Shown here: in pieces, positions 8,194 to 16,494 of the stretch | Position numbering within the stretch: position 1 is the stretch's first letter | Layout: each line of letters begins with the position of its first letter | IMG/VR virus record: IMGVR_UViG_3300017708_002438 | Span: 1-23,948 of that record | DNA: 23,948 nt | Source: a virus | Reading direction: 5' to 3' (one strand) | Position numbers and translations under genes: made by a program | The notes under the pieces: model-generated | Database searches by the model: none | Told to the model about the DNA's origin: nothing | Seen by the model: the letters and a program-made list of their open reading frames with translations, nothing else

Positions 8194-10902
8194 TTATTTT
8201 TTATCGTACTGGTTCTTGTTAGTTTGAGCGACTTGTAGTTGCCTATTTGCAACTTCCACCCTTGCGGCAGCTTCTTGTGATTTTACTTGATTAGCTTGTT
8301 GGTCTAACATAAATCTTCTATCCGATTCTAGTTGTCTTTGTCTTAGGTCAGAAGAAGCAACCCTCTCTTTATATTTTCTTTCTAAATCTTGAGTAGATGC
8401 CTTTAATTGCTCTATTACTAAAGGAGTTTCATCCATTGTACCGTCTTCTGAAGGTTTAGCAAAACCTAAAGCTAGAATCGCTTGCTTATTGAGAGATATT
8501 TCTCCTTTAACCTTTTCTATCTCAATTTTGTTTTTGTGCTTCTGCTCTTCTTTAGCCATCTCTCCCTGCTGTTGCATTTGCATCATTTGCATTTGCTGCT
8601 GTTGCTGCTGTTGCTCCATCAAGTCTTTTTGCTTTCTAGACAATCTTGCTAACTGTATAATCTTAGCTGTAGAGTCTGCTGAAACAACTTCTGCCATGTC
8701 CTCTAAGTTTTTAGAGATAGTATTATCTCTCATATAAACTTCTTTTAGAAGTTCTAACTCACTCCTTCTCTTAGTGTTATTTCTAGTATAGATTTTAAAT
8801 CTTCTTAATGGAAGTTCAGGGTCTATAATAGACACGAATTGTCTCATCAAATCACTATCTGTATAGTTCACAGTCACATCCTTGCCGTCATGCTGCAACC
8901 ACTGTGCTATGTTAATCTGCATTTCAGCAGTTCTTTGTTGGAACCTAGAGAATTTGTCAAACCAAACTTCTGTCTGTGCATAAGATGATGTTTGAGATGT
9001 TCTGATACCTGTGGCTGTTTCCTGCTCTACAGGTACTGCCATTCTTTGTGGGGTGAACCCTAACTTCTCAAAAGCTCTCATTTTAATAGCTTGAGCAAAA
9101 TTTAATTTACCCATCATGGCTGCAGTAAGGTCCATGTTAACCATTTGGAAGTTGTTGAATGATGTTCCTCTAGCCTGAGAAGAATCAACAGGGAGAAACC
9201 CTAGGTTCCTAGTAACCTCCATTAGTTTTTCAATAGCTTCGTCTCCTCCAAAGTCTTTTAGGAACTCAGGCATATACGCTAAATCCATGAGGAAAAATAA
9301 TCCGAGCTCCTTTGACATATAGTCTCTTGCCATATTCATGGCAAGGGAATACTCTACTTGGTCTATCTCTACTCTAGAAACAAGAGACGTATGTTCTAAC
9401 AATCCTGTAACTGGCATAAGAGTGTGGTAAGTAGCACTCTCTCCTTTTAGTTGGTAGTCTATCGCACCCCCAAATAAATAAAGATGCTCAGGAAGGTCAG
9501 TATTTTCATTTAATATTTTAACTCCATATCTAACTTCAGGTACGTAATCCCACACAATTGTGTTGTCCTGAGGATTTTTAGAGTGCTGGTCTAGTGTTAC
9601 TGTTCTCAGTTTCTTTATTTGAAACTCATTTATAATGTCTTTTAACAGTTCATCAGTTACAACTTCCGACCTAGAAGTTCCGTCTAGTTTAGTGTATGTT
9701 AGGTACCCTACTCTTTTGTATGACACCCAATATGCTTCTACAACTCTAATTAAATCGTATCGATTATCATTATCGTTAAAGAAGAAGTTCTGACCTCTTA
9801 ATTGATTTGGGAACATACCTCTGTAACCCAAATCAATGCCTGTTTGGTCTTGAATAACTCCTAGATTTTCATAACCAACAGCATCTCCAAATGGGACTCT
9901 TCGTAGGGTTCCTCCAGAGTTTTCTAACCAGTCTTGAGTATTATCAATACTTGCAGTTGAAAACTCTTTACCTCTGTAATGTTTAGAACGTAATAAGTCT
10001 TGTTTTTGTACCTCAGTAAGGTGTGAACCAAAGTTGGCAACTACTTGGTTTGGGGTTAGGTATTGAACCCTCCCCACATACTCTCCTACTTCAGGATACT
10101 TTTCGTCTTGTGTTATTGACGTAAAAGTGTTGAGTGGGGACCATCTCTCGGGTTGATAATAGTCATGTCCTATTCTCCAATGTAAGAAACATCTCCCTGT
10201 GATTAGATAATCTCTGAACAAATCTCTGTAGAGTTCGTCCATGTCAAACCTCACCTCGCCTTCCTCAAGTGTCTTTTCTGCCCACTCTAAGTATATTGGC
10301 TTCCACTCGGACTCCATATACTTTTTAACTTCATGTGGTATGTTTTTGTCTCTTTCCTTCCGTAGAGATTCTACGTACTGTTGCTGCTCTTCTTCAGAGT
10401 TAAATTGTCTTTCATTATAAAAGCCTTGGCTTAGTAACTTAATTTCTATCTCCTTAGAAATAGCATTATTTACTCCCTCCCAAAGTTTTGTTTTTTGATT
10501 TCTTAGATACTCATTTGTAGAAAGAGGGTCGTCTGTGTAGACAACATTAGGATTAGGTTTAGTCAAAAACTCCCCAATCATTGTATTTACAATAGGTTCT
10601 ATGAATCCATAGTGTTGTAGGTCTTCTGATAAATCAGACTGAGAACGAAGCATATCTACCTCTGACAAGAATGCAGAGGTGTTTACAACATCACTATATC
10701 TGTAGCTTCCCTCTACTATTCTGTAAGCATCCTCAAATCTTCTTCTAGCACTGTTTAACTGACGAATACCTATTGTTTCTAGAGTATTCATACACTCCAT
10801 AACCCACTCCTTGTTTTTCTTTTTTTCAGGAAGAGCTTGTGCAGGAAGTCTTAGAATGTCTCCAAAATATTGGGCATCTCTTAAATCTATATCAAAAAAC
10901 AT
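8194..10902 (-). CDS. Portal protein (probable)
   Basis: A 902-aa protein downstream of terminase and upstream of scaffold and capsid, the standard portal position. The N-terminal ~650 residues are mixed alpha/beta with long helices, including a helical phrase DLQHYGFIEPIVNTMIGEFL typical of large portals of podoviruses. The C-terminal part is a long Gln-rich coiled coil, with a Gln/Met run at about residues 761-777, then KNKIEIEKVKGEI and further charged helices to the Lys-rich end, fitting a portal barrel. Length is at the upper end for portals and near those of crAss-like phages. No enzymatic motif is seen. Identification rests on order, size and architecture. Confidence 0.82.
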   Translation of the reverse strand: MFFDIDLRDAQYFGDILRLPAQALPEKKKNKEWVMECMNTLETIGIRQLNSARRRFEDAYRIVEGSYRYSDVVNTSAFLSEVDMLRSQSDLSEDLQHYGFIEPIVNTMIGEFLTKPNPNVVYTDDPLSTNEYLRNQKTKLWEGVNNAISKEIEIKLLSQGFYNERQFNSEEEQQQYVESLRKERDKNIPHEVKKYMESEWKPIYLEWAEKTLEEGEVRFDMDELYRDLFRDYLITGRCFLHWRIGHDYYQPERWSPLNTFTSITQDEKYPEVGEYVGRVQYLTPNQVVANFGSHLTEVQKQDLLRSKHYRGKEFSTASIDNTQDWLENSGGTLRRVPFGDAVGYENLGVIQDQTGIDLGYRGMFPNQLRGQNFFFNDNDNRYDLIRVVEAYWVSYKRVGYLTYTKLDGTSRSEVVTDELLKDIINEFQIKKLRTVTLDQHSKNPQDNTIVWDYVPEVRYGVKILNENTDLPEHLYLFGGAIDYQLKGESATYHTLMPVTGLLEHTSLVSRVEIDQVEYSLAMNMARDYMSKELGLFFLMDLAYMPEFLKDFGGDEAIEKLMEVTRNLGFLPVDSSQARGTSFNNFQMVNMDLTAAMMGKLNFAQAIKMRAFEKLGFTPQRMAVPVEQETATGIRTSQTSSYAQTEVWFDKFSRFQQRTAEMQINIAQWLQHDGKDVTVNYTDSDLMRQFVSIIDPELPLRRFKIYTRNNTKRRSELELLKEVYMRDNTISKNLEDMAEVVSADSTAKIIQLARLSRKQKDLMEQQQQQQQMQMMQMQQQGEMAKEEQKHKNKIEIEKVKGEISLNKQAILALGFAKPSEDGTMDETPLVIEQLKASTQDLERKYKERVASSDLRQRQLESDRRFMLDQQANQVKSQEAAARVEVANRQLQVAQTNKNQYDKK

Positions 10903-10961
10903 ACACTTTATGTAAGATGCAAACTTAGTAAATTAGTTTGGATTAAACAAATTTATTACAA

Positions 10962-13112
10962 TTAGCTATACTTTTTATTTCTACCAAATTTGCCACTTGT
11001 TATTTTCCTGTAGACATCTCTCTTAATCTCATACTTGTCTTCAGAACCTTTAATATTGTTAATGGTCAACTCTTCATCCCAAATCAATGCGTGACCAAAA
11101 GACATAATACGGTCATAGTTCTTATAATTACCGAACTTAATTATCTCTTCAAGCAGCATAGGGTCAGTTATTCTAGTAACACCAAGCACACTTATCTCTT
11201 CTCCCTCAGGACCCATAACACCAGTTGGTATTTGGTCCCAACAATAATTTTTGAGGAGTTTCAACAAGTGTTCTTTGTTTCTAGCTGTGGCTGGTAATCC
11301 ATAGTCCACATTAGCCCTACTATTTTCATTGATTCGTAGATTAGTCCCCTTTGCTTGTGCAATAAGGTACTCAGACTTTTGACTTCTAAGATACTTCATA
11401 AAAGGTACGTCTGCCTCTGGTAGACATTCTGCGTTGTATAACTTTAATAATAACATCGCCTGTCTATAATAGTTTGAATCAATGTTAGGTCTTGAGGTGT
11501 ATTGTGCTACAATTTGATTCTGCAATCCTGATACCCCTGCTTGTCTTTTAAATATGTACAAACAATTGAGAGAGTCTGAAGTTGTTGATGTAGATACTTT
11601 GGCACCGTCAAATCCTGCTATATACGTACCTCTTTTTATTTGCCTTGGATTATCAAATACGGGCCTCTCGTAGATAACTACAGGAGCATTAACTGCTCCC
11701 CCTCTAAACGGATAATCATTTACAGGGTCTGCTCCACTGGGTGTTACCGATATAATACCATTAGGCATAACATCAAGAGTTATGTACTCACCATATGTAC
11801 CTTTGACGTTAATAGCATCTTGAGTTCTTTTAGCTTGTTCTACAGGAAATGGGTTATTACCCGAAAACAAGAAACAATCCTCTGGTTGGAAGGGATAGTA
11901 CATTTGTGCTTTCTTCCCTTTGTCTGGTGATTTAGCCTGTTCAGAGCCTATGAAGCCCTGCACTTTGTCTAATGCCTCTTTCCAATCAGTGACGAGAATA
12001 TTGAACCCATCAAGTTCTTTAATTTGTTCTTCAGTGAAATCTCTGTTGAGATATTGTACCAAAGGTATTTCTTTCTTCTCTCCGCCCTTGTTAGACATTT
12101 GGGCAGGAACAAAAAGACTAACTTCCTTATCAGTTTCTTGAACATATTCAAAGTATTCTTCTTTGACTTCTTCTAAATATTGAGTTACATCGAAGTGAAA
12201 AAAATCAGACTTTTCTGTATAGAGAAAATCCATCTCTGCATCTGCGGCAAAGTCTGTGTTACCACCTGTACCAATCAACAACTCAACAAATCTTCTTTCA
12301 CCAAGGTCATTCTCGATGGCAGGTAAAAGTGCAGAACGCTGTTTAGAGTAAAGATACTTCCCTACCTCATCCCATACAGCCTCAGTAGGTGTAATACCTG
12401 CTAGAAGCTCTTCCTTGGATGTGACCTGTCCCTGTTGAAGGTTCCTAACGGATATTCTAGAGAAAGCAAAAGAGTTGTCATTAGGCTTGTCCACAATAGG
12501 AAAAAACTCGTAGCTAATTGGATTGATTGGGTTTCTTCCTTTTGTTACAATTCTTTTGTTAAACTCTATCTCAACATCAGAAGATGTCGCTTTGTTCCAA
12601 TCACTAATTTTTACGAAGTCCGAAAAGCAATCAGGTCTTTTCTCATAGAACTCATCTAGGTATTTCGTAATATTGTTAAGGTCCGACTGTGACCCGCCAA
12701 TGATTAGCGGGTTACTATATTGAAAAATAAAAGTATTATAGGCGACTCGGGATGAAATAAAAGATGTCTTAGCGAATCGTCTTGTACCAAACGCAAGAAT
12801 AGGTTTCTTACCTTCATCATTAGCCTTATTATAACACCAATTAATAAGCCACTCATTGTCTCTTAATTTAGGGTTACTGACTATCCTAATTGAGTTACCA
12901 AAGTCGTCCCTGGTGTCAATAGATAGTTTAAAAAAATTCAGGTGCCAATACAACCAGCCTGAGATGTGTACACCCCCGACCATGACTCCTGACTTACAAT
13001 AGTTTATGTGCTTTATCCAAAAGGATACGTAATTACCATCCTCCCTGGATGGTTCAACTTGATTTACTAAAAAATCTTTGAAAGATACATTTGGAATCTC
13101 TACCTTACTCAC
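10962..13112 (-). CDS. terL: Terminase large subunit (DNA packaging ATPase/nuclease)
   Basis: 716 aa. Residues 104-118 (PILAFGTRRFAKTSF) fit a deviant Walker A loop, with the Lys-Thr/Ser ending displaced as in many phage terminases. EAVWDEVGK (244-252, D248 E249) fits Walker B plus catalytic Glu. EDCFLFSGNNPFP (411-423) is the segment before the nuclease seen in many TerL. The RNase H-like nuclease begins at GTYIAGFDGAK (495-505, D502 likely metal-binding), with a second acid near NAECLPEADVP (560-570). It would pump DNA into the prohead through the portal encoded next and cut it at the end. The start overlaps the preceding small gene by 8 bases. High confidence from motif order and synteny. 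Confidence 0.9.
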   Translation of the reverse strand: MSKVEIPNVSFKDFLVNQVEPSREDGNYVSFWIKHINYCKSGVMVGGVHISGWLYWHLNFFKLSIDTRDDFGNSIRIVSNPKLRDNEWLINWCYNKANDEGKKPILAFGTRRFAKTSFISSRVAYNTFIFQYSNPLIIGGSQSDLNNITKYLDEFYEKRPDCFSDFVKISDWNKATSSDVEIEFNKRIVTKGRNPINPISYEFFPIVDKPNDNSFAFSRISVRNLQQGQVTSKEELLAGITPTEAVWDEVGKYLYSKQRSALLPAIENDLGERRFVELLIGTGGNTDFAADAEMDFLYTEKSDFFHFDVTQYLEEVKEEYFEYVQETDKEVSLFVPAQMSNKGGEKKEIPLVQYLNRDFTEEQIKELDGFNILVTDWKEALDKVQGFIGSEQAKSPDKGKKAQMYYPFQPEDCFLFSGNNPFPVEQAKRTQDAINVKGTYGEYITLDVMPNGIISVTPSGADPVNDYPFRGGAVNAPVVIYERPVFDNPRQIKRGTYIAGFDGAKVSTSTTSDSLNCLYIFKRQAGVSGLQNQIVAQYTSRPNIDSNYYRQAMLLLKLYNAECLPEADVPFMKYLRSQKSEYLIAQAKGTNLRINENSRANVDYGLPATARNKEHLLKLLKNYCWDQIPTGVMGPEGEEISVLGVTRITDPMLLEEIIKFGNYKNYDRIMSFGHALIWDEELTINNIKGSEDKYEIKRDVYRKITSGKFGRNKKYS

Positions 13113-13464
13113 CAGTATTTCGCTTTTGAACTGCTTCTTTTAGAAAATCTTTTAACTCACCAATAGCCATACCTGATACATTGACAAGTTTACCATCTTC
13201 CATCATAAATGCTTGCTGTGCTTCTTTTATAGATTCTGCTATATTACCTTGAATATCTAAATCTTCATTGAACAATTGTTTGGAACAATCGCCTAATGCT
13301 TTCATATATACTAGGCACTCTTGCATAGAAGCACTGAGTAGTAGTTTGAGATAGTTTTCATGTGGTTCTTCGCCAAGCAATTCTACTTCAGCAGAGAGTG
13401 CATTGTATAGTTCGGTGTGGTACTTTAGAGCACTCTCCAAGTATTTTTTATTAGTATTTGCCAT
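13105..13464 (-). CDS. Small helical protein next to terminase (119 aa)
   Basis: An all-helical, acidic protein (MANTNKKYLESALKYHTELY at the start) lying directly before terL and overlapping it by 8 bases; its own start overlaps the gene upstream by 14 bases. Small subunits of terminase often sit here, so this is one candidate for TerS, but no DNA-binding helix-turn-helix is convincing. The second half (from about residue 80) is a charged helix pair ending KDFLKEAVQKRNTGE. It may instead be a chaperone or assembly factor. Function is not recognised. Confidence 0.7.
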   Translation of the reverse strand: MANTNKKYLESALKYHTELYNALSAEVELLGEEPHENYLKLLLSASMQECLVYMKALGDCSKQLFNEDLDIQGNIAESIKEAQQAFMMEDGKLVNVSGMAIGELKDFLKEAVQKRNTGE

Positions 13465-13681
13465 TGGTTGAAATTTTTAAGTCATTTAATGTCCTTTCTA
13501 ACGCTAAAGATATTTGTTCATCTGTAGCATCCATAAAGAATACGCTATCTTGAGATTTACCATTTTTATAATTTTTTCTCCTCAAAATTGCTTTAATCAA
13601 CATTGAGACATCGTATTCAGGGTAGTCTTGTATTATCTGACTTAACATGTCAGCAATATGTGTTTTTCTTAGTTGGCTCAT
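13451..13681 (-). CDS. Small helix-turn-helix-like protein (76 aa)
   Basis: MSQLRKTHIADMLSQIIQDY opens a short helical, slightly basic protein; the segment up to about residue 40 (VSMLIKAILRRKNYKNGK) resembles a compact helix-turn-helix or RNA-binding unit. Its ATG overlaps the stop of the 200-aa gene as ATGA, and its end overlaps the next gene by 14 bases, so translation is probably coupled along the operon. Together with the following 119-aa gene it is a candidate for the missing small terminase subunit, but this is only position-based. Confidence 0.65.
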   Translation of the reverse strand: MSQLRKTHIADMLSQIIQDYPEYDVSMLIKAILRRKNYKNGKSQDSVFFMDATDEQISLALERTLNDLKISTNGKY

Positions 13682-14280
13682 TTTACTTCTCCTTTTAATG
13701 CTATAACAAAAATATCTTTGTCGGTTTTAATTTTTAATCTTTTGTTTATCTCTCCTTCAAGCTTAGTGTTGTACTTCAGTATTAATTTTGCTGATTCTGC
13801 TTCTTTTAGTGAGGTTTTGTCTAATACTACTGAAAAGCAAGAACATATAGACGTTCTAATGTTATTTAGAGTTGTGTCATACTCTAACTCTTCGTGGTCT
13901 CCTCTACAATTAATAAGCTCTAGTGTGAGTTTAGTATCAGATATTTTTTGATTCAATTTAAATGGCTTTTTGTATGAAACAGTGAGTGAGCCATTTTCAT
14001 TCTCTTCAATTGTGGCAATATCAGTATCATGTAGTTTTACAGCTAATCCCCTGTCTTTAAATTCTTTTATGTCTTCCCACTTGTTCATAGGACAATATTC
14101 TTCTTTTACTTTTACTTTTGCTTTTAACAAACATCCACAGATATTGCAAGTACCAGTTAATTTGTTTTTATCAGGACATTTATTACAAATCTTTAACCTA
14201 TTTTTTGCAAAATTATCTTTTGCATTTGTTAACATCTTGCCCCATCCCTTCAAAATTCTATTTGGTCTTATCTTACCCAT
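13678..14280 (-). CDS. Zinc-cluster protein with C-terminal beta domain (200 aa)
   Basis: Residues 30-70 hold six Cys: ICNKCPDKNKLTGTCNICGC gives C32, C35, C45, C48 and C50, then C63 in EYCPMNKW. This CxxC...CxxCxC...CPxxKW pattern is a small zinc-binding module common in short phage proteins of Bacteroidota and other hosts. The N-terminus is basic (RILKGWGKMLTNAKDNFAKN). Unusually the module is extended by ~130 residues that alternate as beta strands (SLTVSYKKPFKLNQKI and later), which could be a second domain. It overlaps its neighbours by 8 and 4 bases within the pre-terminase operon. DNA or protein binding is likely; the role is unknown. Confidence 0.75.
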   Translation of the reverse strand: MGKIRPNRILKGWGKMLTNAKDNFAKNRLKICNKCPDKNKLTGTCNICGCLLKAKVKVKEEYCPMNKWEDIKEFKDRGLAVKLHDTDIATIEENENGSLTVSYKKPFKLNQKISDTKLTLELINCRGDHEELEYDTTLNNIRTSICSCFSVVLDKTSLKEAESAKLILKYNTKLEGEINKRLKIKTDKDIFVIALKGEVK

Positions 14281-14677
14281 TTTTAATATTTTTTGGATTA
14301 AACCTGTTTCTAAGGAACCATATGTTATTTACTTTTAAAGACACTGCTTTGTCGATTAATTCACGCATTTTCATGAGTTTAGATTTGACTATGTCTTTTC
14401 TTTTATTTATTTTTTGTTTGTCGCTTTCTCTAAGATGAGAATACTTATTTATTGTACCCTCTAACTTATGTTCAATATTATACAAAGAGCTTTGCGTAAA
14501 ATACAGAGTTCCAAAGTTTGGAATCTTGTAAACAATATCATCGCTATTTTCTATGTCTTTTTTTACAGTGTCATGGAAGTACCAATAAATAGATTCTCCT
14601 ATCTCTCTGTCTCCCCCTCTTCTTTCATATTCATCTAGAATATCATCAAGAAAATATATTTTATCATCAAACTCCAT
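14273..14677 (-). CDS. Possible HU/IHF-like DNA-binding protein (134 aa)
   Basis: Helical N-terminus (MEFDDKIYFLDDILDEYERR), then IYWYFHDTVKKDIENSDDIV and IPNFGTLYF (residues 52-60). In HU/IHF proteins a helix leads into a strand carrying a GFGxF-like turn, so the order helix-acid-strand-NFGTLYF is suggestive. The following DNA-clamping arm is not clear, and the tail is helical and basic (KQKINKRKDIVKSKLMKMRE). HU/IHF-like genes are known in crAss-like phages. It overlaps the wHTH-like gene upstream by 11 bases. I rate the HU/IHF idea as modest; a plain helical assembly factor is the alternative. Confidence 0.7.
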   Translation of the reverse strand: MEFDDKIYFLDDILDEYERRGGDREIGESIYWYFHDTVKKDIENSDDIVYKIPNFGTLYFTQSSLYNIEHKLEGTINKYSHLRESDKQKINKRKDIVKSKLMKMRELIDKAVSLKVNNIWFLRNRFNPKNIKNG

Positions 14678-15044
14678 CTTCTTTGCTGTAAACCATTTGA
14701 ACCACTATATTAGGGTATTCGTCAACAGTATTTTTTATTTTAGTCAAATCCTCATTAAAATCTTTTCTATTCTTTACAGGGTGCTTAATCACTAAGTTTT
14801 TCTTTTTTAATCTAGAAAACATTGTAGTGACATTTTGATGTGTCTTGATTCCTACATTAGCTTTTATAGCTATATCCTTAAAATTCTTACTATTCATATC
14901 ATACAAAAAACATAATGTTAAAATATCTATGTCTCTTTTAGTTAAGTAAACTGTTGTAGCACTATACAATAGTAATAGTTTCTGAATTAAGTCTACTTTA
15001 TCTGAGTATGACAGATAAAAAGGTAATGCTCTATACTTCGCCAT
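14667..15044 (-). CDS. Winged-helix-like protein, first gene of the leftward arm (125 aa)
   Basis: Residues 33-90 fit a winged helix: helix LTKRDIDILTLCFLYDM, helix NFKDIAIKANVG, recognition-like helix KTHQNVTTMFSRLKKKNLV, then a basic beta wing (IKHPVKNRK). This is the layout of MarR-like or primary-transcript regulators, and also of some small terminase subunits. Being first in the operon that leads to terminase, and facing the divergent intergenic region, it could regulate that region or bind the packaging site. Both are inference. The ATG is preceded by an AT-rich leader without a clear ribosome binding site. Confidence 0.75.
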   Translation of the reverse strand: MAKYRALPFYLSYSDKVDLIQKLLLLYSATTVYLTKRDIDILTLCFLYDMNSKNFKDIAIKANVGIKTHQNVTTMFSRLKKKNLVIKHPVKNRKDFNEDLTKIKNTVDEYPNIVVQMVYSKEDGV

Positions 15045-15271
15045 AACTAAATTTTTTATATCTTACACCCTACAACCCTTTCCTCCGAACCCCCTGTAGT
15101 CCCCCTTACCTCCTTCCCCTTTGTAAGATACATGCAATTATACAAAAAAAAATTGACATATGCAAGTCTTTGTGGAAAACTATTGTAAAACTAATAATAT
15201 TAGCATTTATTATGTTATTTGTTTGGAAAAGTCAAATATATTTTGTAGATTGCGAAAAAATCAGCTAAATC
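15045..15271. promoter_or_regulatory. Divergent intergenic control region with G-rich block
   Basis: 227 bases without a gene separate the two arms, so both must start transcription in or near it. A perfect 9-bp inverted repeat, TATCTTACA (15059-15067) and TGTAAGATA (15122-15130), brackets 54 bases that are almost all pyrimidine-rich on the plus strand and so G-rich on the minus strand, with tracts of 3-5 G. The rest (15131-15271) is AT-rich, with A-runs and CAT(AT)GCAA-like near-repeats. TTGACA occurs at 15153-15158 but no fitting -10 box follows, and no TAnnTTTG Bacteroidota box is convincing. No tRNA or ORF is seen. An origin or packaging site is possible. Confidence 0.6.
15059..15130. repeat. 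9-bp inverted repeat around a C-rich block
   Basis: TATCTTACA at 15059-15067 and its exact reverse complement TGTAAGATA at 15122-15130. Because the copies point outward in mirror fashion, each arm has TGTAAGATA on its own coding strand upstream of its first gene; it could be a bidirectional promoter element, an operator, or the base of a cruciform. Confidence 0.75.
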
Positions 15272-15505
15272 ATGGAAAGAAGTAAAAATAATATTGAACG
15301 TGAGTACTTCATGGATTACTGTGACTGTGTGTTAGATTACATTGAAGATGATGTCCTAAATGATGCCCTATATGATGTTATAGGGAAAAGACTCGAGGAT
15401 TTAGTCTTTGAAATGTATCTTTTTAATACTCCTTGTGGAAAGGCTACACACATAGTTGAAACTATGTTAAAACTTTTTAGAAGAGAATTAAACAACTTTA
15501 ATTAA
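15272..15505 (+). CDS. Small acidic helical protein, first gene of the rightward arm (77 aa)
   Basis: MERSKNNIEREYFMDYCDCV starts an acidic, helical protein with three Cys (two in CDC, one in NTPCGKA). No known motif is seen. Its stop overlaps the recA start as TAATG, so it is probably translated together with recA and made early. Being the first rightward gene facing the control region fits an early regulatory or host-takeover protein, which is a guess from position. Confidence 0.7.
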   Translation: MERSKNNIEREYFMDYCDCVLDYIEDDVLNDALYDVIGKRLEDLVFEMYLFNTPCGKATHIVETMLKLFRRELNNFN

Positions 15506-16494
15506 TGGGTACTAAATTAGAAGAGGCTTTAAAGAGTCTCAATAAAAACTTTGGTTCAGGCTCAGTATTTCACTTAGGTGAAAATGAGGCTTTTGAAAAA
15601 TTAGAAAGAATACCAACAGGGTCTTTAGGTTTAGATGTCATCACAGGAGGGGGATACCCTTTAGGGAGAATAATTGAACTATTCGGATGGGAATCCTCGG
15701 GAAAAAGCACATTATGTATACATGCAATAGCACAGGCTCAAGCAATGGGTAAAAAGTGTGCATTTGTAGATATGGAGCATGCTTTTGATAAGCATTATGC
15801 AGAAGCATTGGGGGTTAACACTGAGGACCTTATATTCTGTCAACCAGGGAGTGGAGAGGAAGCAATTGAGATTACTAAAACATTAGCAAGTACTGGTGAA
15901 ATAGGTCTTGTAGTTGTAGACTCAGTTGCTACTATGGTACCATCTGTCGAATCCGAAGGTGAAGCAGGTGAAAACAAGATGGGCGTCCACGCAAGACTTA
16001 TGTCACAAGCTATGCGTGTGCTATCTCCTATCGCAAGTAAAAACAATTGTACTTTAATGTTTGTCAATCAGCTCCGTCAAAAGATTGGAGTTATGTATGG
16101 TTCCCCAGATGTTACTACTGGTGGAAACGCTCTTAAATTTTATTCATCAATTCGTATTAAACTGACATCTAGTAAGTCTGCTGGCAACAAAGAAAAAGTT
16201 GACGGTGTGGACAAGCAGGTGTCTAATCTAGTTACTGCAACTACTGAAAAAAATAAAACATACCCACCGTTGCAAAAGCATGCCTTTCAACTAAGATTTG
16301 GGATAGGAGTGGATGCAAAAGAAGAGATTGTAGATATGGCTATCTCTCTAGGACTAATAGACAAGAAAGGTGCTTGGTACAGTTACGAAGGCACACAGCT
16401 TGGTCAAGGTAAGAAAGCAGTATTTGCTTTACTTGAAGATAATCCTGACCTTGAGGAAACCCTCAAAGAACAGATAATTAAACATTATAGCTAA
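15505..16494 (+). CDS. recA: RecA-type recombinase
   Basis: 329 aa, co-linear with bacterial RecA. Walker A GWESSGKST (61-69), catalytic Glu in MEHAFD (E91), Walker B VVVDS (136-140), NQLRQKIG (188-195), and loop L2 around YGSPDVTTGGNALKFYSS. It binds single-stranded DNA, hydrolyses ATP and drives strand exchange for repair and recombination-dependent phage replication. It is slightly shorter than typical RecA (about 350 aa) and lacks the long acidic C-terminal tail, which in E. coli tempers activity. The first Gly of Walker A is followed by Trp rather than the usual Pro. The start is coupled to the gene before (TAATG) and its stop to the PhoH gene (TAATG). Confidence 0.95.
   Translation: MGTKLEEALKSLNKNFGSGSVFHLGENEAFEKLERIPTGSLGLDVITGGGYPLGRIIELFGWESSGKSTLCIHAIAQAQAMGKKCAFVDMEHAFDKHYAEALGVNTEDLIFCQPGSGEEAIEITKTLASTGEIGLVVVDSVATMVPSVESEGEAGENKMGVHARLMSQAMRVLSPIASKNNCTLMFVNQLRQKIGVMYGSPDVTTGGNALKFYSSIRIKLTSSKSAGNKEKVDGVDKQVSNLVTATTEKNKTYPPLQKHAFQLRFGIGVDAKEEIVDMAISLGLIDKKGAWYSYEGTQLGQGKKAVFALLEDNPDLEETLKEQIIKHYS

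Noticed and set aside
8571-8618. Gln/Met run in the portal as a frame error or microsatellite artefact
   Set aside because: It is coded by a mix of CAG, CAA and ATG and flanked by normal coiled-coil sequence, so it is a natural low-complexity segment.
15153-15158. TTGACA as a sigma-70 -35 box
   Set aside because: No TATAAT-like hexamer at 16-18 bases; the hosts implied here use other promoter types.
15045-15271. tRNA or small RNA gene in the divergent gap
   Set aside because: No cloverleaf, anticodon stem or U-run-terminated hairpin can be found.
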